Below are positions 23,984 through 36,070 of a stretch of DNA of 64,000 nt, in pieces. Each line of letters begins with the position of its first letter. Within the stretch, counting starts at the first letter, position 1. The position numbers and the translations under genes are program-made. Location: NCBI RefSeq assembly GCF_001039355.2, contig NW_019775981.1, positions 52,556 to 116,555 of the forward strand, in the 5' to 3' direction. The notes beneath the pieces were generated by a model. The model saw only the letters and a program-made list of their open reading frames with translations. It did not search any database and was not told the origin of the DNA. Origin of the DNA: Lingula anatina (taxonomy: Eukaryota > Brachiopoda > Lingulata > Lingulida > Lingulidae).

Positions 23984-26900
23984 ATGGCAGACCAAGTTGT
24001 AGTTGAAGAACTGGATGAGGAGGCAGAAGAAGATGTAAGGTTATCTGGTTTCAAAACCTACCAGGGTAAAAAAAAATTTTGCAAAAAATGAATAATAGGT
24101 TGGTTTTGCAGTGGGGGAAGGTAATCTGTGTACATGTATGTTTTGGATTTTCAAATCCTTATTGTACTTTAGATTAAGAACAGATAATGCAAATATGTAA
24201 TTGCACACTTTTTCTAAATTTTGAAAGTGCATTAATAGATTACTTGGTGATGTTATTATCTTTCCTATTTTAGGAATCATTTTTTCAAGACATAGATCTC
24301 CTCCAGAACCATGGAATTGTAAGCAAAAAAGTTGCATTAATATGTCAGAATGTTTTGAATTCTTGTATTTTAATAGCAAGGGCTTATACCGGTACCTTAT
24401 GGTACTTCTTATTATTGGTATTTACATCTTACTCTTTTCACTACCTTTTGATTTATTGATCCTTTAATGGATTTTCAGAATGTTGCAGATATAAAGAAGT
24501 TGAAACAAGCTGGAATTTGTACAGTTAAGGTATATACATGTGTATGGACTTGGAGTTGATGAATAACTATATAAACTTACAAGAAAAGATATTTGTCATA
24601 TTAATTTTAGAAAATACTAGAAAAATTATATTATGTTTAATTAATGGCTTAAAATAAAGTCTAAGGTCTTGTTAACTTCTCAATTTATTTGAACTGTTTG
24701 TAACATAAATACCCTAGCTATTACCAAATGTGCACATATAAGTACTTTGTGATAATTGTGAAACTTTTGTTTTTTGTTTTTCTTTAATATTTTGATGCTA
24801 TCCTTTTAGGGAATTCACATGACAACAAGAAGGAAAATGTGTACAATTAAAGGAATTTCAGAAGCCAAGATGGAGAAAATTAAAGAGGCTGCTGCAAAGA
24901 TTTGTGTACTAAGTTTTCACATTCTGATTCTAAGTCTGTTCCTTTTTTCCTAAAATGGTTTACATAATGCAAGAATATAAAGGAGATATTTCCAAATTAT
25001 ATTTTAACACATACAGGTGTACAAATAATTGAGTTAACAGATGGGAAATGTTGGCTGTTACAATTTCGCTTGTATACCTTTAAGATACCAACATGCTTTC
25101 TTTCTTCAGGAATCGGGTTTTCTCACAGCTTTAGAATATTCAGAGAAAAGAAAGGAGTGCTTTAGGATAAGTACAGGGAGTCAAGAATTAGAGTAAGTCC
25201 CTTGGTTGTGTTTGCAAACAAATCAGCAAGGCTTTAAATAACCTGTGTGGATGATTTAGAATGAAGGTACGTATTTTTATAAGACAATCTTTGCTGTTTC
25301 TGGTTTTCCAGCAAACTTCTTGGAGGAGGGGTAGAAAGCATGGCAATCACAGAAGCATTTGGAGAGTTTAGGACTGGAAAAACTCAAATTTCTCACACAC
25401 TTTGTGGTAGGTCTGACCACCATCATGAGCCTTAAGCTTACAAAAGATCAAATAAGTGTAGGATTAACTTGGCTGGACAATTATTAACTTGTTAAGTTTT
25501 AAAATGAAATTTATTACATATAAATATTTCAACTTAAGGTTTATATGCATACATTAGATACATTTATGTGTCCGTACAATGCCAGGTGTTCTCAGCTTCA
25601 GAATAAGTATGGTTTACATCTAATATGTTTTACATTCTAGTCACTGCTCAACTTCCTGGAGCAAATGGGTACACCGGAGGAAAAGTGGTCTTTGTGGATA
25701 CAGAGAATACATTGTATCCTTATATTTTATCTGTTTGTTTGTTTGTTTGTTTATTTATTTATTTATATTGGCATCTAAAGTCTTTTTGTTATTTTTGTCA
25801 TAAATGAATGTCAAAAGTCACTAATAAGTTTGTTAGACTGTCCATATGTGTGAATACAAATATTACTTACAGATAATATGTATATTGAAATTTTTTGCAT
25901 AATTCTTTTTTCACCCGCAAGACTGGTTACTGTTTTGTTTCTTAATCCTAACCTTGGTGCAGCCGTCCAGACAGATTACGAGACATAGCAGACAGATTTA
26001 ATCTAGACCAGAATGCTGTATTAGACAATGTTCTGTATGCAAGAGCCTATACAAGTGAGTCAATAAAGTCTGAAAATGAGAGGCTGTTTGGAAACAAAGT
26101 TGCAGTACATGTTTTATAGCAGAGCAAGATCATTTTAATAATTTTGTCATTGTCATACACCTTTTTTTTTTGGAGGGGGGTAGGGGTGGGGAGGAATAAA
26201 GGATCAAGCGATTTCAATAATTTTTATTTGCATTATAAAAGCTGAGAATTTGAACATGAAGAAGATGTACATTTACTAAACTTGAGTTGTAAAGAACCAA
26301 ATATTAAGCTGATGGCACAATGCTGAAGAGTTCAATTACACCATCAGGTGAACACCAGTATGAACTACTAGACTTCGTAGCAGCCAAGTTCCATGAGGAA
26401 CCAGGAGTTTTTAAATTATTGGTACGTGTATTTAATTTTGAAAGTAATTGAAGGCACAGGGGAGAATTTTTTTATTAAATGAAAGGAGTTTAGTATTAAT
26501 AGCATGATATTAATTTAATATGATGTGAAATACAATTACACCTTACACTTAAAAAACTGAAATTGAAAGTTACAAATTAAAGAAGCTGTTATGATGATAG
26601 CAGTTGATTTCAGCAACGTGGACTGACATTCTCAGTGATCAGGATTATATTCAAATACATTGTTTAGATTAATGAATGTATGATGTTAACATTGCATGTA
26701 GGCTTNAAAAATGGTTTACATAATGCAAGAATATAAAGGAGATATTTCCAAATTATATTTTAACACATACAGGTGTACAAATAATTGAGTTAACAGATGG
26801 GAAATGTTGGCTGTTACAATTTCGCTTGTATACCTTTAAGATACCAACATGCTTTCTTTCTTCAGGAATCGGGTTTTCTCACAGCTTTAGAATATTCAGA

Positions 26901-29900
26901 GAAAAGAAAGGAGTGCTTTAGGATAAGTACAGGGAGTCAAGAATTAGAGTAAGTCCCTTGGTTGTGTTTACAAACAAATCAGCAAGGCTTTAAATAACCT
27001 GTGTGGATGATTTAGAATGAAGGTGTTTTTATAAGACAATCTTTGCTGTTTCTGGTTTTCCAGCAAACTTCTTGGAGGAGGGGTAGAAAGCATGGCAATC
27101 ACAGAAGCATTTGGAGAGTTTAGGACTGGAAAAACACAAATTTCTCACACACTTTGTGGTAGGTCTGACCACCATCATGAGCCTTAAGCTTACAAAAGAT
27201 CAAATAAGTGTAGGATTAACTTGGCTGGACAATTATTAACTTGTTAAGTTTTAAAATGAAATTTATTACATATAAATATTTCAACTTAAGGTTTATATGC
27301 ATACATTAGATACATTTATGTGTCCGTACAATGCCAGGTGTTCTCAGCTTCAGAATAAGTATGGTTTACATCTAATATGTTTTACATTCTAGTCACTGCT
27401 CAACTTCCTGGAGCAAATGGGTACACCGGAGGAAAAGTGGTCTTTGTGGATACAGAGAATACATTGTATCCTTATATTTTATCTGTTTGTTTGTTTGTTT
27501 GTTTATTTATTTATTTATATTGGCATCTAGTCTTTTTGTTATTTTTGTCATAAATGAATTTCAAAAGTCACTAATAAGTTTGTTAGACTGTCCATATGTG
27601 TGAATACAAATATTACGTACAGATAATATGTATATTGAAATGCTTTTGCATAATTCTTTTTTCACCCGCAAGACTGGTTACTGTTTTGTTTCTTAATCCT
27701 AACCTTGGTGCAGCCGTCCAGACAGATTACGAGACATAGCAGACAGATTTAATCTAGACCAGAATGCTGTATTAGACAATGTTCTGTATGCAAGAGCCTA
27801 TACAAGTGAGTCAATAAAGTCTGAAAATGAGAGGCTGTTTGGAAACAAAGTTGCAGTACACGTTTTATAGCAGAGCAAGATCATTTTAATAATTTTGTCA
27901 TTGTCATATATCTTTTTTTTGGGGGGGGGGGGGGGGGGGAGGGGTGGGGAGGAATAAAGGATCAAGCGATTTCAATAATTTTTATTTGCATTGTAAAAGC
28001 TGAGAATTTGAACATGAAGGAGATGTACATTTACTAAACTTGAGTTGTAAAGAACCAAATATTAAGCTGATGGTACAATGCTGAAGAGTTCAATTACACC
28101 ATCAGGTGAACACCAGTATGAACTACTAGACTTCGTAGCAGCCAAGTTCCATGAGGAACCAGGAGTTTTTAAATTATTGGTACGTATATTTAATTTTGAA
28201 AGTAATTGAAGGCACAGGGGAGAATTTTTTTATTAAATGAAAGGAGTTTAGTATTAATAGCATGATATTAATTAAATATGATGTGAAATACAATTACACC
28301 TTACACTTAAAAAACTGAAATTGAAAGTTACAAATTAAAGAAGCTGTTATGATGATAGCAGTTGATTTCAGCAACATGGACTGACATTCTCAGTGATCAG
28401 GATTATATTTAAATACATTGTTTAGATTAATGAATGTATGATGTTAACATTGCATGTAGGCTTTATGAGGAGAAATTGTAGAAAGCACTTTCAAAATGTG
28501 TTCATTGGTGATTTCATAGATAATCTGCTGAATAATTCCAGGGCTGTGCTTTTTATGGTATTTCTCATTGGTATTTCTAAAGTCAATTCATAGACTTTTT
28601 GACAGTTTGAGGGGTGAGGGTGAAAATAGTTTAAAGATTTGGATATATGTACAAAGTAATCATTAAAAAGACTTGATTCAAGAAGATTTTGTTTTGGTTT
28701 AGTCTGGAGTTGTAGCATGGTTTTCCTTGTTTCAGATAGTGGACTCTGTGATGGCTCTCTTTAGAGTCGACTTTAGTGGAAGAGGTGAACTTGCAGACAG
28801 GCAACAAAAACTTGCGCAGCTTCTGTCACGACTGCAAAAAATTTCAGAAGGTAATAAAAATAACAACAATTAGACCAACAGTTATGCACTTTCAAGCAAT
28901 TTAAATTCATACTGGCAGTGACAGAATTACCCCAACTCTAATAATTTGAAAGATCATATAAAACATTGATTTTTTATTACTAAACATTGATTTCTGAATC
29001 AAAAGCTAAAAAGAACTTAATAATGTTTACCATTAAAATATAAACTATCAATTTTCAGAATACAATGTTGCTGTATTTATTACCAACCAAATGACGTCAG
29101 ATCCAGGTGCTACAATGAGGTGAGGTACATGTAATGTTTTTGCAGTAATTATATATAATAGTAAAATATCAAAATATATAAAATAGCATCTTTCAACCTA
29201 CTTTCACAAAATATAACCATGCATTTTAAAAACTTTCTCAGGGCTTTGAGCTTTTCATAATATGTAAACAAAAATGACGGCTTCTAAAAAGAGTCCTTTT
29301 GTGTCAGATACTGAAATCTTGAGCAGTGAAGAAGCATTTTACATTGAAAGAGTCTGTAACACATAACATGTACAGCCCAGTTGGCTGCAAAAGGGAAGAG
29401 TGTCAGTGAAGAAGATCCTAAAGGGATAATAACTCTTTGTATGAGATCTATATTTCACAATAAAAACATTGTGAATAACTCATAGAAATATAATATATTC
29501 TGTTTTACGACAAAAACAGCAGTTATAGCTATTATTCTGATATCTGAGCTTGTCTTCAGATCACGTGACCTCCATTGATGGCTATACTCTGTTATAATCT
29601 CCTAGGAGATTTTAACAAAAAAAACAAACTTTTTAGAAAAAACAGGGACTAACTTTGAGTGTAAAAATGGATTCATTAACCATTGGTAAGTGTGGGAAAA
29701 TTGCTGTTTACTCCAGGAAAATTCATTTATTGGCCAAAATGAAGAGTTATTATCCCTTTAAAGAACTTTCATTTGGTGTCTAAAAATCTTTTTCCCCCAT
29801 GCAGTTTCCAAGCAGATCCCAAGAAGCCAATAGGTGGTAATATATTGGCTCATGCCTCAACAACAAGGATAAGCCTTCGTAAGGGAAGAGCAGAACTGCG

Positions 29901-32900
29901 AATAGCCAAAATATATGACAGGTNTAAAATGGTTTACATAATGCAAGAATATAAAGGAGATATTTTCAAATTATATTTTAACACATACAGATTGAGTTAA
30001 CAGGTTAACAGATTGAGTTAACAAATTGAGTTAACAGGTGGGAAATGTTGGCTGTTACAATTTCGCTTGTATACCTTTAAGATACCAACATGCTTTCTTT
30101 TTTCAGGAATCGGGTTTTCTCACAGCTTTAGAATATTCAGAGAAAAGAAAGGAGTGCTTTAGGATAAGTACAGGGAGTCAAGAATTAGAGTAAGTCCCTT
30201 GGTTGTGTTTGCAAACAAATCAGCAAGGCTTTAAATAAACTGTGTGGATGATTTAGAATGAAGGTACGTATTTTTATAAGACAATCTTTGCTGTTTCTGG
30301 TTTTCCAGCAAACTTCTTGGAGGAGGGGTAGAAAGCATGGCAATCACAGAAGCATTTGGAGAGTTTAGGACTGGAAAAACTCAAATTTCTCACACACTTT
30401 GTGGTAGGTCTGACCACCATCATGAGCCTTAAGCTTACAAAAAATCAAATAAGTGTGGGGTTAACTTGGCTGGACAATTATTAACTTGTTAAGTTTTAAA
30501 ATGAAATTTATTACATATAAATATTTCAACTTAAGGTTTATATGCATACATTAGATACATTTATGTGTCTGTACAATGCCAGGTGTTCTCAGCTTCAGAA
30601 TAAGTATGGTTTACATCTAATATGTTTTACATTCTAGTCACTGCTCAACTTCCTGGAGCAAATGGGTACACCGGAGGAAAAGTGGTCTTTGTGGATACAG
30701 AGAATACATTGTATCCTTATATTTTATCTGTTTGTTTGTTTGTTTGTTTATTTATTTATTTATATTGGCATCTAAAGTCTTTTTGTTATTTTTGTCATAA
30801 ATGAATGTCAAAAGTCACTAATAAGTTTGTTAGACTGTCCATATGTGTGAATACAAATATTACTTACAGATAATATGTATATTGAAATTTTTTGCATAAT
30901 TCTTTTTTCACCCGCAAGACTGGTTACTGTTTTGTTTCTTAATCCTAACCTTGGTGCAGCCGTCCAGACAGATTACGAGACATAGCAGACAGATTTAATC
31001 TAGACCAGAATGCTGTATTAGACAATGTTCTGTATGCAAGAGCCTATACAAGTGAGTCAATAAAGTCTGAAAATGAGAGGCTGTTTGGAAACAAAGTTGC
31101 AGTACATGTTTTATAGCAGAGCAAGATCATTTTAATAATTTTGTCATTGTCATACACCTTTTTTTTTTGGAGGGGGGTAGGGGTGGGGAGGAATAAAGGA
31201 TCAAGCGATTTCAATAATTTTTATTTGCATTATAAAAGCTGAGAATTTGAACATGAAGAAGATGTACATTTACTAAACTTGAGTTGTAAAGAACCAAATA
31301 TTAAGCTGATGGCACAATGCTGAAGAGTTCAATTACACCATCAGGTGAACACCAGTATGAACTACTAGACTTCGTAGCAGCCAAGTTCCATGAGGAACCA
31401 GGAGTTTTTAAATTATTGGTACGTGTATTTAATTTTGAAAGTAATTGAAGGCACAGGGGAGAATTTTTTTATTAAATGAAAGGAGTTTAGTATTAATAGC
31501 ATGATATTAATTTAATATGATGTGAAATACAATTACACCTTACACTTAAAAAACTGAAATTGAAAGTTACAAATTAAAGAAGCTGTTATGATGATAGCAG
31601 TTGATTTCAGCAACGTGGACTGACATTCTCAGTGATCAGGATTATATTCAAATACATTGTTTAGATTAATGAATGTATGATGTTAACATTGCATGTAGGC
31701 TTTATGAGGAGAAATTGTAGAAAGCACTTTCAAAATGTGTTCATTGGTGATTTCATAGATAATTTGCTGAATAATTCCAGGGCTGTGCTTTTTATGGTAT
31801 TTTTCATTGGTATTTCTAAAGGCAATTCATAGACTTTTTGACAGCTTGAGGGGTGAGGGTGAAATAGTTTAAAGATTTGGATATATGTACAAAGTAATCA
31901 TTAAAAAGACTTGATTCAAGAAGATTTTGTCATGGTTTAGTCTGGAGTTGTAGCATGGTTTTCCTTGTTTCAGATAGTGGACTCTGTGATGGCTCTCTTT
32001 AGAGTCGACTTTAGTGGAAGAGGTGAACTTGCAGACAGGCAACAAAAACTTGCGCAGCTTCTGTCACGACTGCAAAAAATTTCAGAAGGTAATAAAAATA
32101 ACAACAATTAGACCAACAGTTATGCACTTTCAAGCAATTTAAATTCATACTGGCAGTGACATAATTACCCCAACTCTAATAATTTGAAAGATCATATAAA
32201 ACATTGATTTTTTACTACTAAACATTGATTTCTGAATCAAAAGCTGAAAAAAAACTTAATAATGTTTACCACTAAAATATAAACTATCAATTTTCAGAAT
32301 ACAATGTTGCTGTATTTATTACTAACCAAATGACGTCAGATCCAGGTGCAACAATGAGGTGAGGTACAAGTAATGTTTTTGCAGTAAATATATATGATAG
32401 TAATATATCAAAATATATAAAATAACATCTTTCAACCTACTTTCACAAAATATAACTGTGCATTTTTAAAACTCTTTCTCAGGGCTGTGAGCTTTTCATA
32501 GTATGTTTGAAAAAAATGATGGCTTCTAAAAAGAGTCCTTTTGTGTCAGATAATGAAATTTTGAGCAGTGAAGAAGCATTTCACATTGAAAGAGTCTGTA
32601 ACACATAACACGTACAGCCCAGTTGGCTGCAAAAGGGAAGAGTGTCAGTGAAGATCTTAAAGAACTTACATTTGGTGTCTAAAATTCTTTTCCCCCCAAG
32701 CAGTTTCCAAGCAGATCCCAAGAAGCCAATAGGTGGTAATATATTGGCTCATGCCTCAACAACAAGGATAAGCCTTCGTAAGGGAAGAGCAGAACTGCGA
32801 ATAGCCAAAATATATGACAGGTCAGTGTTTGTTGATAGTGTGATTATGTGATATATTTCTGTAATATTTGTCATCAAGGATTATAGAGTCGACCACATTA

Positions 32901-33199
32901 TATTCCGTCAATTTCTGAAATGTATTACTGCACATTAATTAAAATTATTTGTAAGTACTTATTAAAATCGGAATAAGAAAAGGTTTTGCTTATAAGGATG
33001 AAATGTTTATCTATCATCTCAAGCAAATTAATGATTGGTGGCAAATGGGTTGCATTTAACTTAAAAGATTGCACTTTTTAAGCTGTATGTTTTAATTTCT
33101 CATGTGTTACATGTTGTTATTCTTTACAGTCCTGATCTTCCAGAAAATGAGGCCACATATGCAATCACTGCCGGGGGTATTGCTGATGCCAAGGAGTAA
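23984..33199 (+). CDS. DMC1: DMC1 meiotic recombinase
   Basis: RecA/RAD51-family ATPase forming filaments on resected meiotic breaks and driving interhomologue strand exchange. Exons 1-4: 23984-24034, 24274-24318, 24479-24529, 24810-24905. A single coherent set of exons 5-13 is 30107-30189, 30309-30403, 30638-30710, 30960-31051, 31345-31418, 31974-32088, 32298-32358, 32704-32820, 33130-33199 (TAA). All phases agree; 340 aa, the same length as human DMC1. Visible are the N-terminal helix-hairpin-helix region (residues ~20-80), Walker [10 protein letters not shown], Walker B-like [12 protein letters not shown], the L1/L2 region around [19 protein letters not shown], and the conserved C-terminus ending GGIADAKE. 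The residues match DMC1 rather than RAD51 ([15 protein letters not shown]). Exons 5-9 occur three times and 10-12 twice in the raw window, with single Ns at the joins; translating the window linearly would give a nonsensical protein. Confidence 0.97.
24951..26705 (+). repeat. DMC1 segment copy 1 (exons 5-9)
   Basis: First of three near-identical segments. Exons: 25110-25192, 25312-25406, 25641-25713, 25963-26054, 26348-26421. It stops at 26705, beside the N at 26706, in mid-intron at a point where copies 2 and 3 continue. Confidence 0.95.
26707..29923 (+). repeat. DMC1 segment copy 2 (exons 5-12), carries MITE
   Basis: Second copy, starting at the same base as copy 1. Exons: 26866-26948, 27064-27158, 27393-27465, 27714-27805, 28106-28179, 28736-28850, 29059-29119, 29805-29921. 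It ends two bases into the intron after exon 12, at the N at 29924. Exon differences from copy 3 that I could see are synonymous (for example ACA/ACT for Thr, ACC/ACT for Thr, GCT/GCA for Ala). It contains a MITE absent from copy 3. Confidence 0.95.
29422..29757. mobile_element. TTAA-flanked MITE, copy B (DMC1 intron 11, copy 2 only)
   Basis: A 336-bp unit with TIRs AGGGATAATAACTC at the left and GAGTTATTATCCCT at the right. Flanks are CTAA (mutated TTAA) on the left and TTAA on the right. The equivalent position in DMC1 copy 3 (32657-32660) is a single uninterrupted TTAA with the same flanks (GATCTTAAAGAAC), i.e. the empty site. It is homologous to copy A in the SNU13 intron, with about 60 extra bases. 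Confidence 0.93.
29925..32822 (+). repeat. DMC1 segment copy 3 (exons 5-12), continuous with exon 13
   Basis: Third copy, beginning at the same base as copies 1 and 2 just after the N at 29924 and running without interruption into unique sequence and the final exon. It has a private expansion of GAGTTAACA-type units near 29993-30038 and lacks the MITE. This is the copy used for the DMC1 model. Confidence 0.95.
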
Positions 33200-33472
33200 A
33201 CATGTTTTTATTTTAATGTTGTATTTTCAAGTATTGAAAAGCTGGATCTTTTTCATAACATACAGTGTTTAAGAAAAGAAAAAAAATCCTCTTAAGTTTA
33301 AAGTGATGTTATTGATACTTTTTCAATTTCCACATCAATCCATAAGAAAATGTTTGCATGTTGCTGCAAATGTATTCACAAATGTAAATGTTATGATAGT
33401 ATTTACACAGGATAGTTGCATTTTACTTGGTGTAAGTTTTAAGGATTTAAAAATGTAGTATTAAGTAGATCT

Positions 33473-33478
33473 TTTATT
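33473..33478 (-). terminator. Candidate SUN gene poly(A) signal AATAAA
   Basis: A minus-strand AATAAA about 550 nt beyond the SUN stop codon. If used, the SUN 3' UTR overlaps the DMC1 3' UTR. Inferred only. Confidence 0.35.
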
Positions 33479-33820
33479 ATTTCACATTCATTCACCAACA
33501 GGAAAAAAACACTTGCATCTCCAAAACAGACACTAATTGCTTGTAAAATTTAATAGTATAATTTCATAAAATACAATAGTACAACAAAGAAGAAACTTTA
33601 AAGCATAGTATTGCACAAACAAACATGGTTATATAAACATTAGGTTAAGATTATTTTTACATAACATTAAGTTAGAAAATATGTGAATCTATATTTACAA
33701 GTCACCTTTTCCTTAAATAATTCTATGTGTATATAGTTTATATATTATGCCACACTTATTTTTTGTTATCTTTAATGGCCATATATTACAATTTTAAATA
33801 TTTAACTATTTTTACATGGC

Positions 33821-33826
33821 AATAAA
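33821..33826 (+). terminator. Candidate DMC1 poly(A) signal AATAAA
   Basis: First plus-strand AATAAA noticed after the DMC1 stop, about 620 nt downstream and only 200 nt from the SUN stop codon. Inferred only. Confidence 0.35.
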
Positions 33827-34024
33827 CAGAAGGTAAGAGTATTCTACTGTACAAGTAACATAATATTGAAACCATTATATGGCAGTGTCTAGTCTTTGGA
33901 GGTAGAAAGCACATTGGCAACCTAGAATATTTGGTAATGGGAAAATTAGTTTATAGATTTATAATTAGTGCTACTTCTGTTAACTTATAAGGGCTTGTAT
34001 GTGATACTTAAACTGTTTTTTTAA

Positions 34025-35480
34025 TCATTTATCTGCAATTGTTCCGTGTACTCTGAATCTGTACAAACACGTGTATTCTTTGTTGCCATGGTTATTGTGG
34101 ATCCTTAATTCAACAATTCTATAGGAGCCGGGATCTGGATTCTGAAATTCAATGGCACATTCTAAACACACACATATATATATATATTAAGACGTTTAAA
34201 AATGTGATCACTAAGTGTTTGCTGTTTGATCCATTAAAGAAACATATTGCAACTTACCAGAAACTGTAATTAATTATTTTTATGAACCTGTGAAGTTACA
34301 ACAATTACTTACAGCCACCAGGTATGTCTGGAGAGGAGCTCCATCTTGGTTGTATGTGTAGTTCCCCAATAGTTTGCCTTTGATGTCTTTCTCATGTTCC
34401 AGACCCTTTAATAAACAAATGCATATATTTAGTTGTTTTTCGTATATATTAGTTATGAAGAAACAAATCATATGTGTACATAGTAAAGTCTACATAATTC
34501 AATATTTCAAAATGATACAAAATCCATCAGTAAAAAAACTTGCATAAAAATGTAAAATTAAATGTTCAGAATAGTATCAAAACTTGTATAATCATGCTGA
34601 ATAGTGTTTAAGTACCCACCCAGACTGAGAAGTCTTTGGGAGCACTATCTATGACACCGGTGGGGGACAGAGCCTTGGGGATGTGTTCCAATGAGAAGGC
34701 ACTGGGACGTATGGTGTTAGCCAACTCGATGACTATAAAGCCCTGAGCTCCCTTAAATGCCCAACATTGGCCTGGATTCACATCAGGCTACGAAATGAAA
34801 AGAAAGAAGATATGGGTTGGTTTTAGGAAACACATTTTATACAAAAGCGACCCTTGGAATTGACAAGAATTCCCCCAACGTACATACATATATTATAATT
34901 ACTCTTTAAATACAGCAAAAAAAAAAAAAAAAAAANAAAAAACTGACATCAGCTCTGCTTAAAAATACAATGAACTGCAAAGTTCTACTGGAGAAAATGG
35001 CTTCAACTGGTTCTACTGGCTTCAATTGGAATGTATTGTTATCAAGTTACCTGTATAACTGTTCTTGGAGAGTTGGATGAGTACCACAGAGGTAAACCAA
35101 ACAGACTGAGCTGTGCAGTTCTCCTGTGGAAGGTTTCTGAGCATCTGGTACTAAGGACACTTCCACCTGGAAAATTTTGAAAATAGTGATATTTTTCCCC
35201 CTTTCTTTCTTTTTTTTTTTCTTTAATTGATAGATTGCACTAATATTAAATAGGTAGAAGATAAGTTTACACCATACTGTGCACTAACATTTAAACAAAT
35301 AAAGAATTTTAATGCAGTTATTAAAGAATTTTACTGGCTTGACTTTTTTTAGTTTCAAATAAGAATATTGGTTTATTCAAGGAAATGTAATATACCTGCA
35401 GACTCCAGAGCAAAGTCTGGCATTCCAGTCTTGTCTGCTGTGAACACTGTCAGCTGGGTCAAAATAATACGCTTGATATC
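34025..35480 (-). CDS. SUN domain exons (C-terminal KASH-binding domain)
   Basis: Five exons encode the beta-sandwich SUN domain. Hallmarks are ALESAGGSVLSTRCSETF, LFGLPLWYSSNSPRTVIQPD, PGQCWAFKGAQGF, LEHIPKALSPTG, SAPKDFSVW, and the C-terminal EYTCLYRFRVHG. The cysteines of CWAF and EYTC are those conserved in SUN1/SUN2. The last exon begins at AATCCAGATCC (acceptor at 34144-34142); this choice restores the same residue spacing as human SUN2 between the QT and VVELRI motifs. Confidence 0.96.
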
Positions 35481-36027
35481 CTACAAAGATGATATCAACA
35501 AATTTGAATAAAATCAAACATTATCACTAAAATTACTGTTTTAAATCTAAACAAAACAAGTATCTCAGCTTCCCAGTAACATACAGACATGTTTTTTTTT
35601 AACATACCTCCTCTGCTAATCCTGAAGAAAACCACCCGCCAGTCCCCTCTGTCTTCACCACTTCACTGTCCTTCTCTTTGATCTGCTCCATTATCCTGCC
35701 CACAGCCAGGGTCAGTTTGTTGTCCAGTTCTTCCTTGCTCACATATCTGTCCCTCAACCAGGCTACGAAGGCTGCCCCAGTGTTTCCTGCCCCCTCATCT
35801 TCCACTGACTGTACACCGTTGTCTGACATCAGCTATTAATGTGAAATTTGATACATATTGCTGTGTTTCAAGGGCAAGGGATTACTGACCTGGACATCAG
35901 GTAAATTAATCATTTTAAACTAAGCCAATTTTTTCAAGTTCTTTTTATTTTTGTTTTGTAAAAATTTTACCATGGTTCAAATGTATGCATAAAGGTATGA
36001 CATTATCTACACAAAAAAAAATAATAA

Positions 36028-36070
<43 letters not shown>

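Noticed and set aside
24951-32822. A genuine DMC1 internal triplication or three DMC1 genes
   Set aside because: Single Ns sit exactly at the breakpoints, all copies start at the same base, and only one exon set gives a full-length protein. Not excluded without reads.
34936-34936. Single N in a poly(A) stretch as evidence of another duplication
   Set aside because: It lies inside a homopolymer in a SUN intron; flanking exons are single-copy and in phase.
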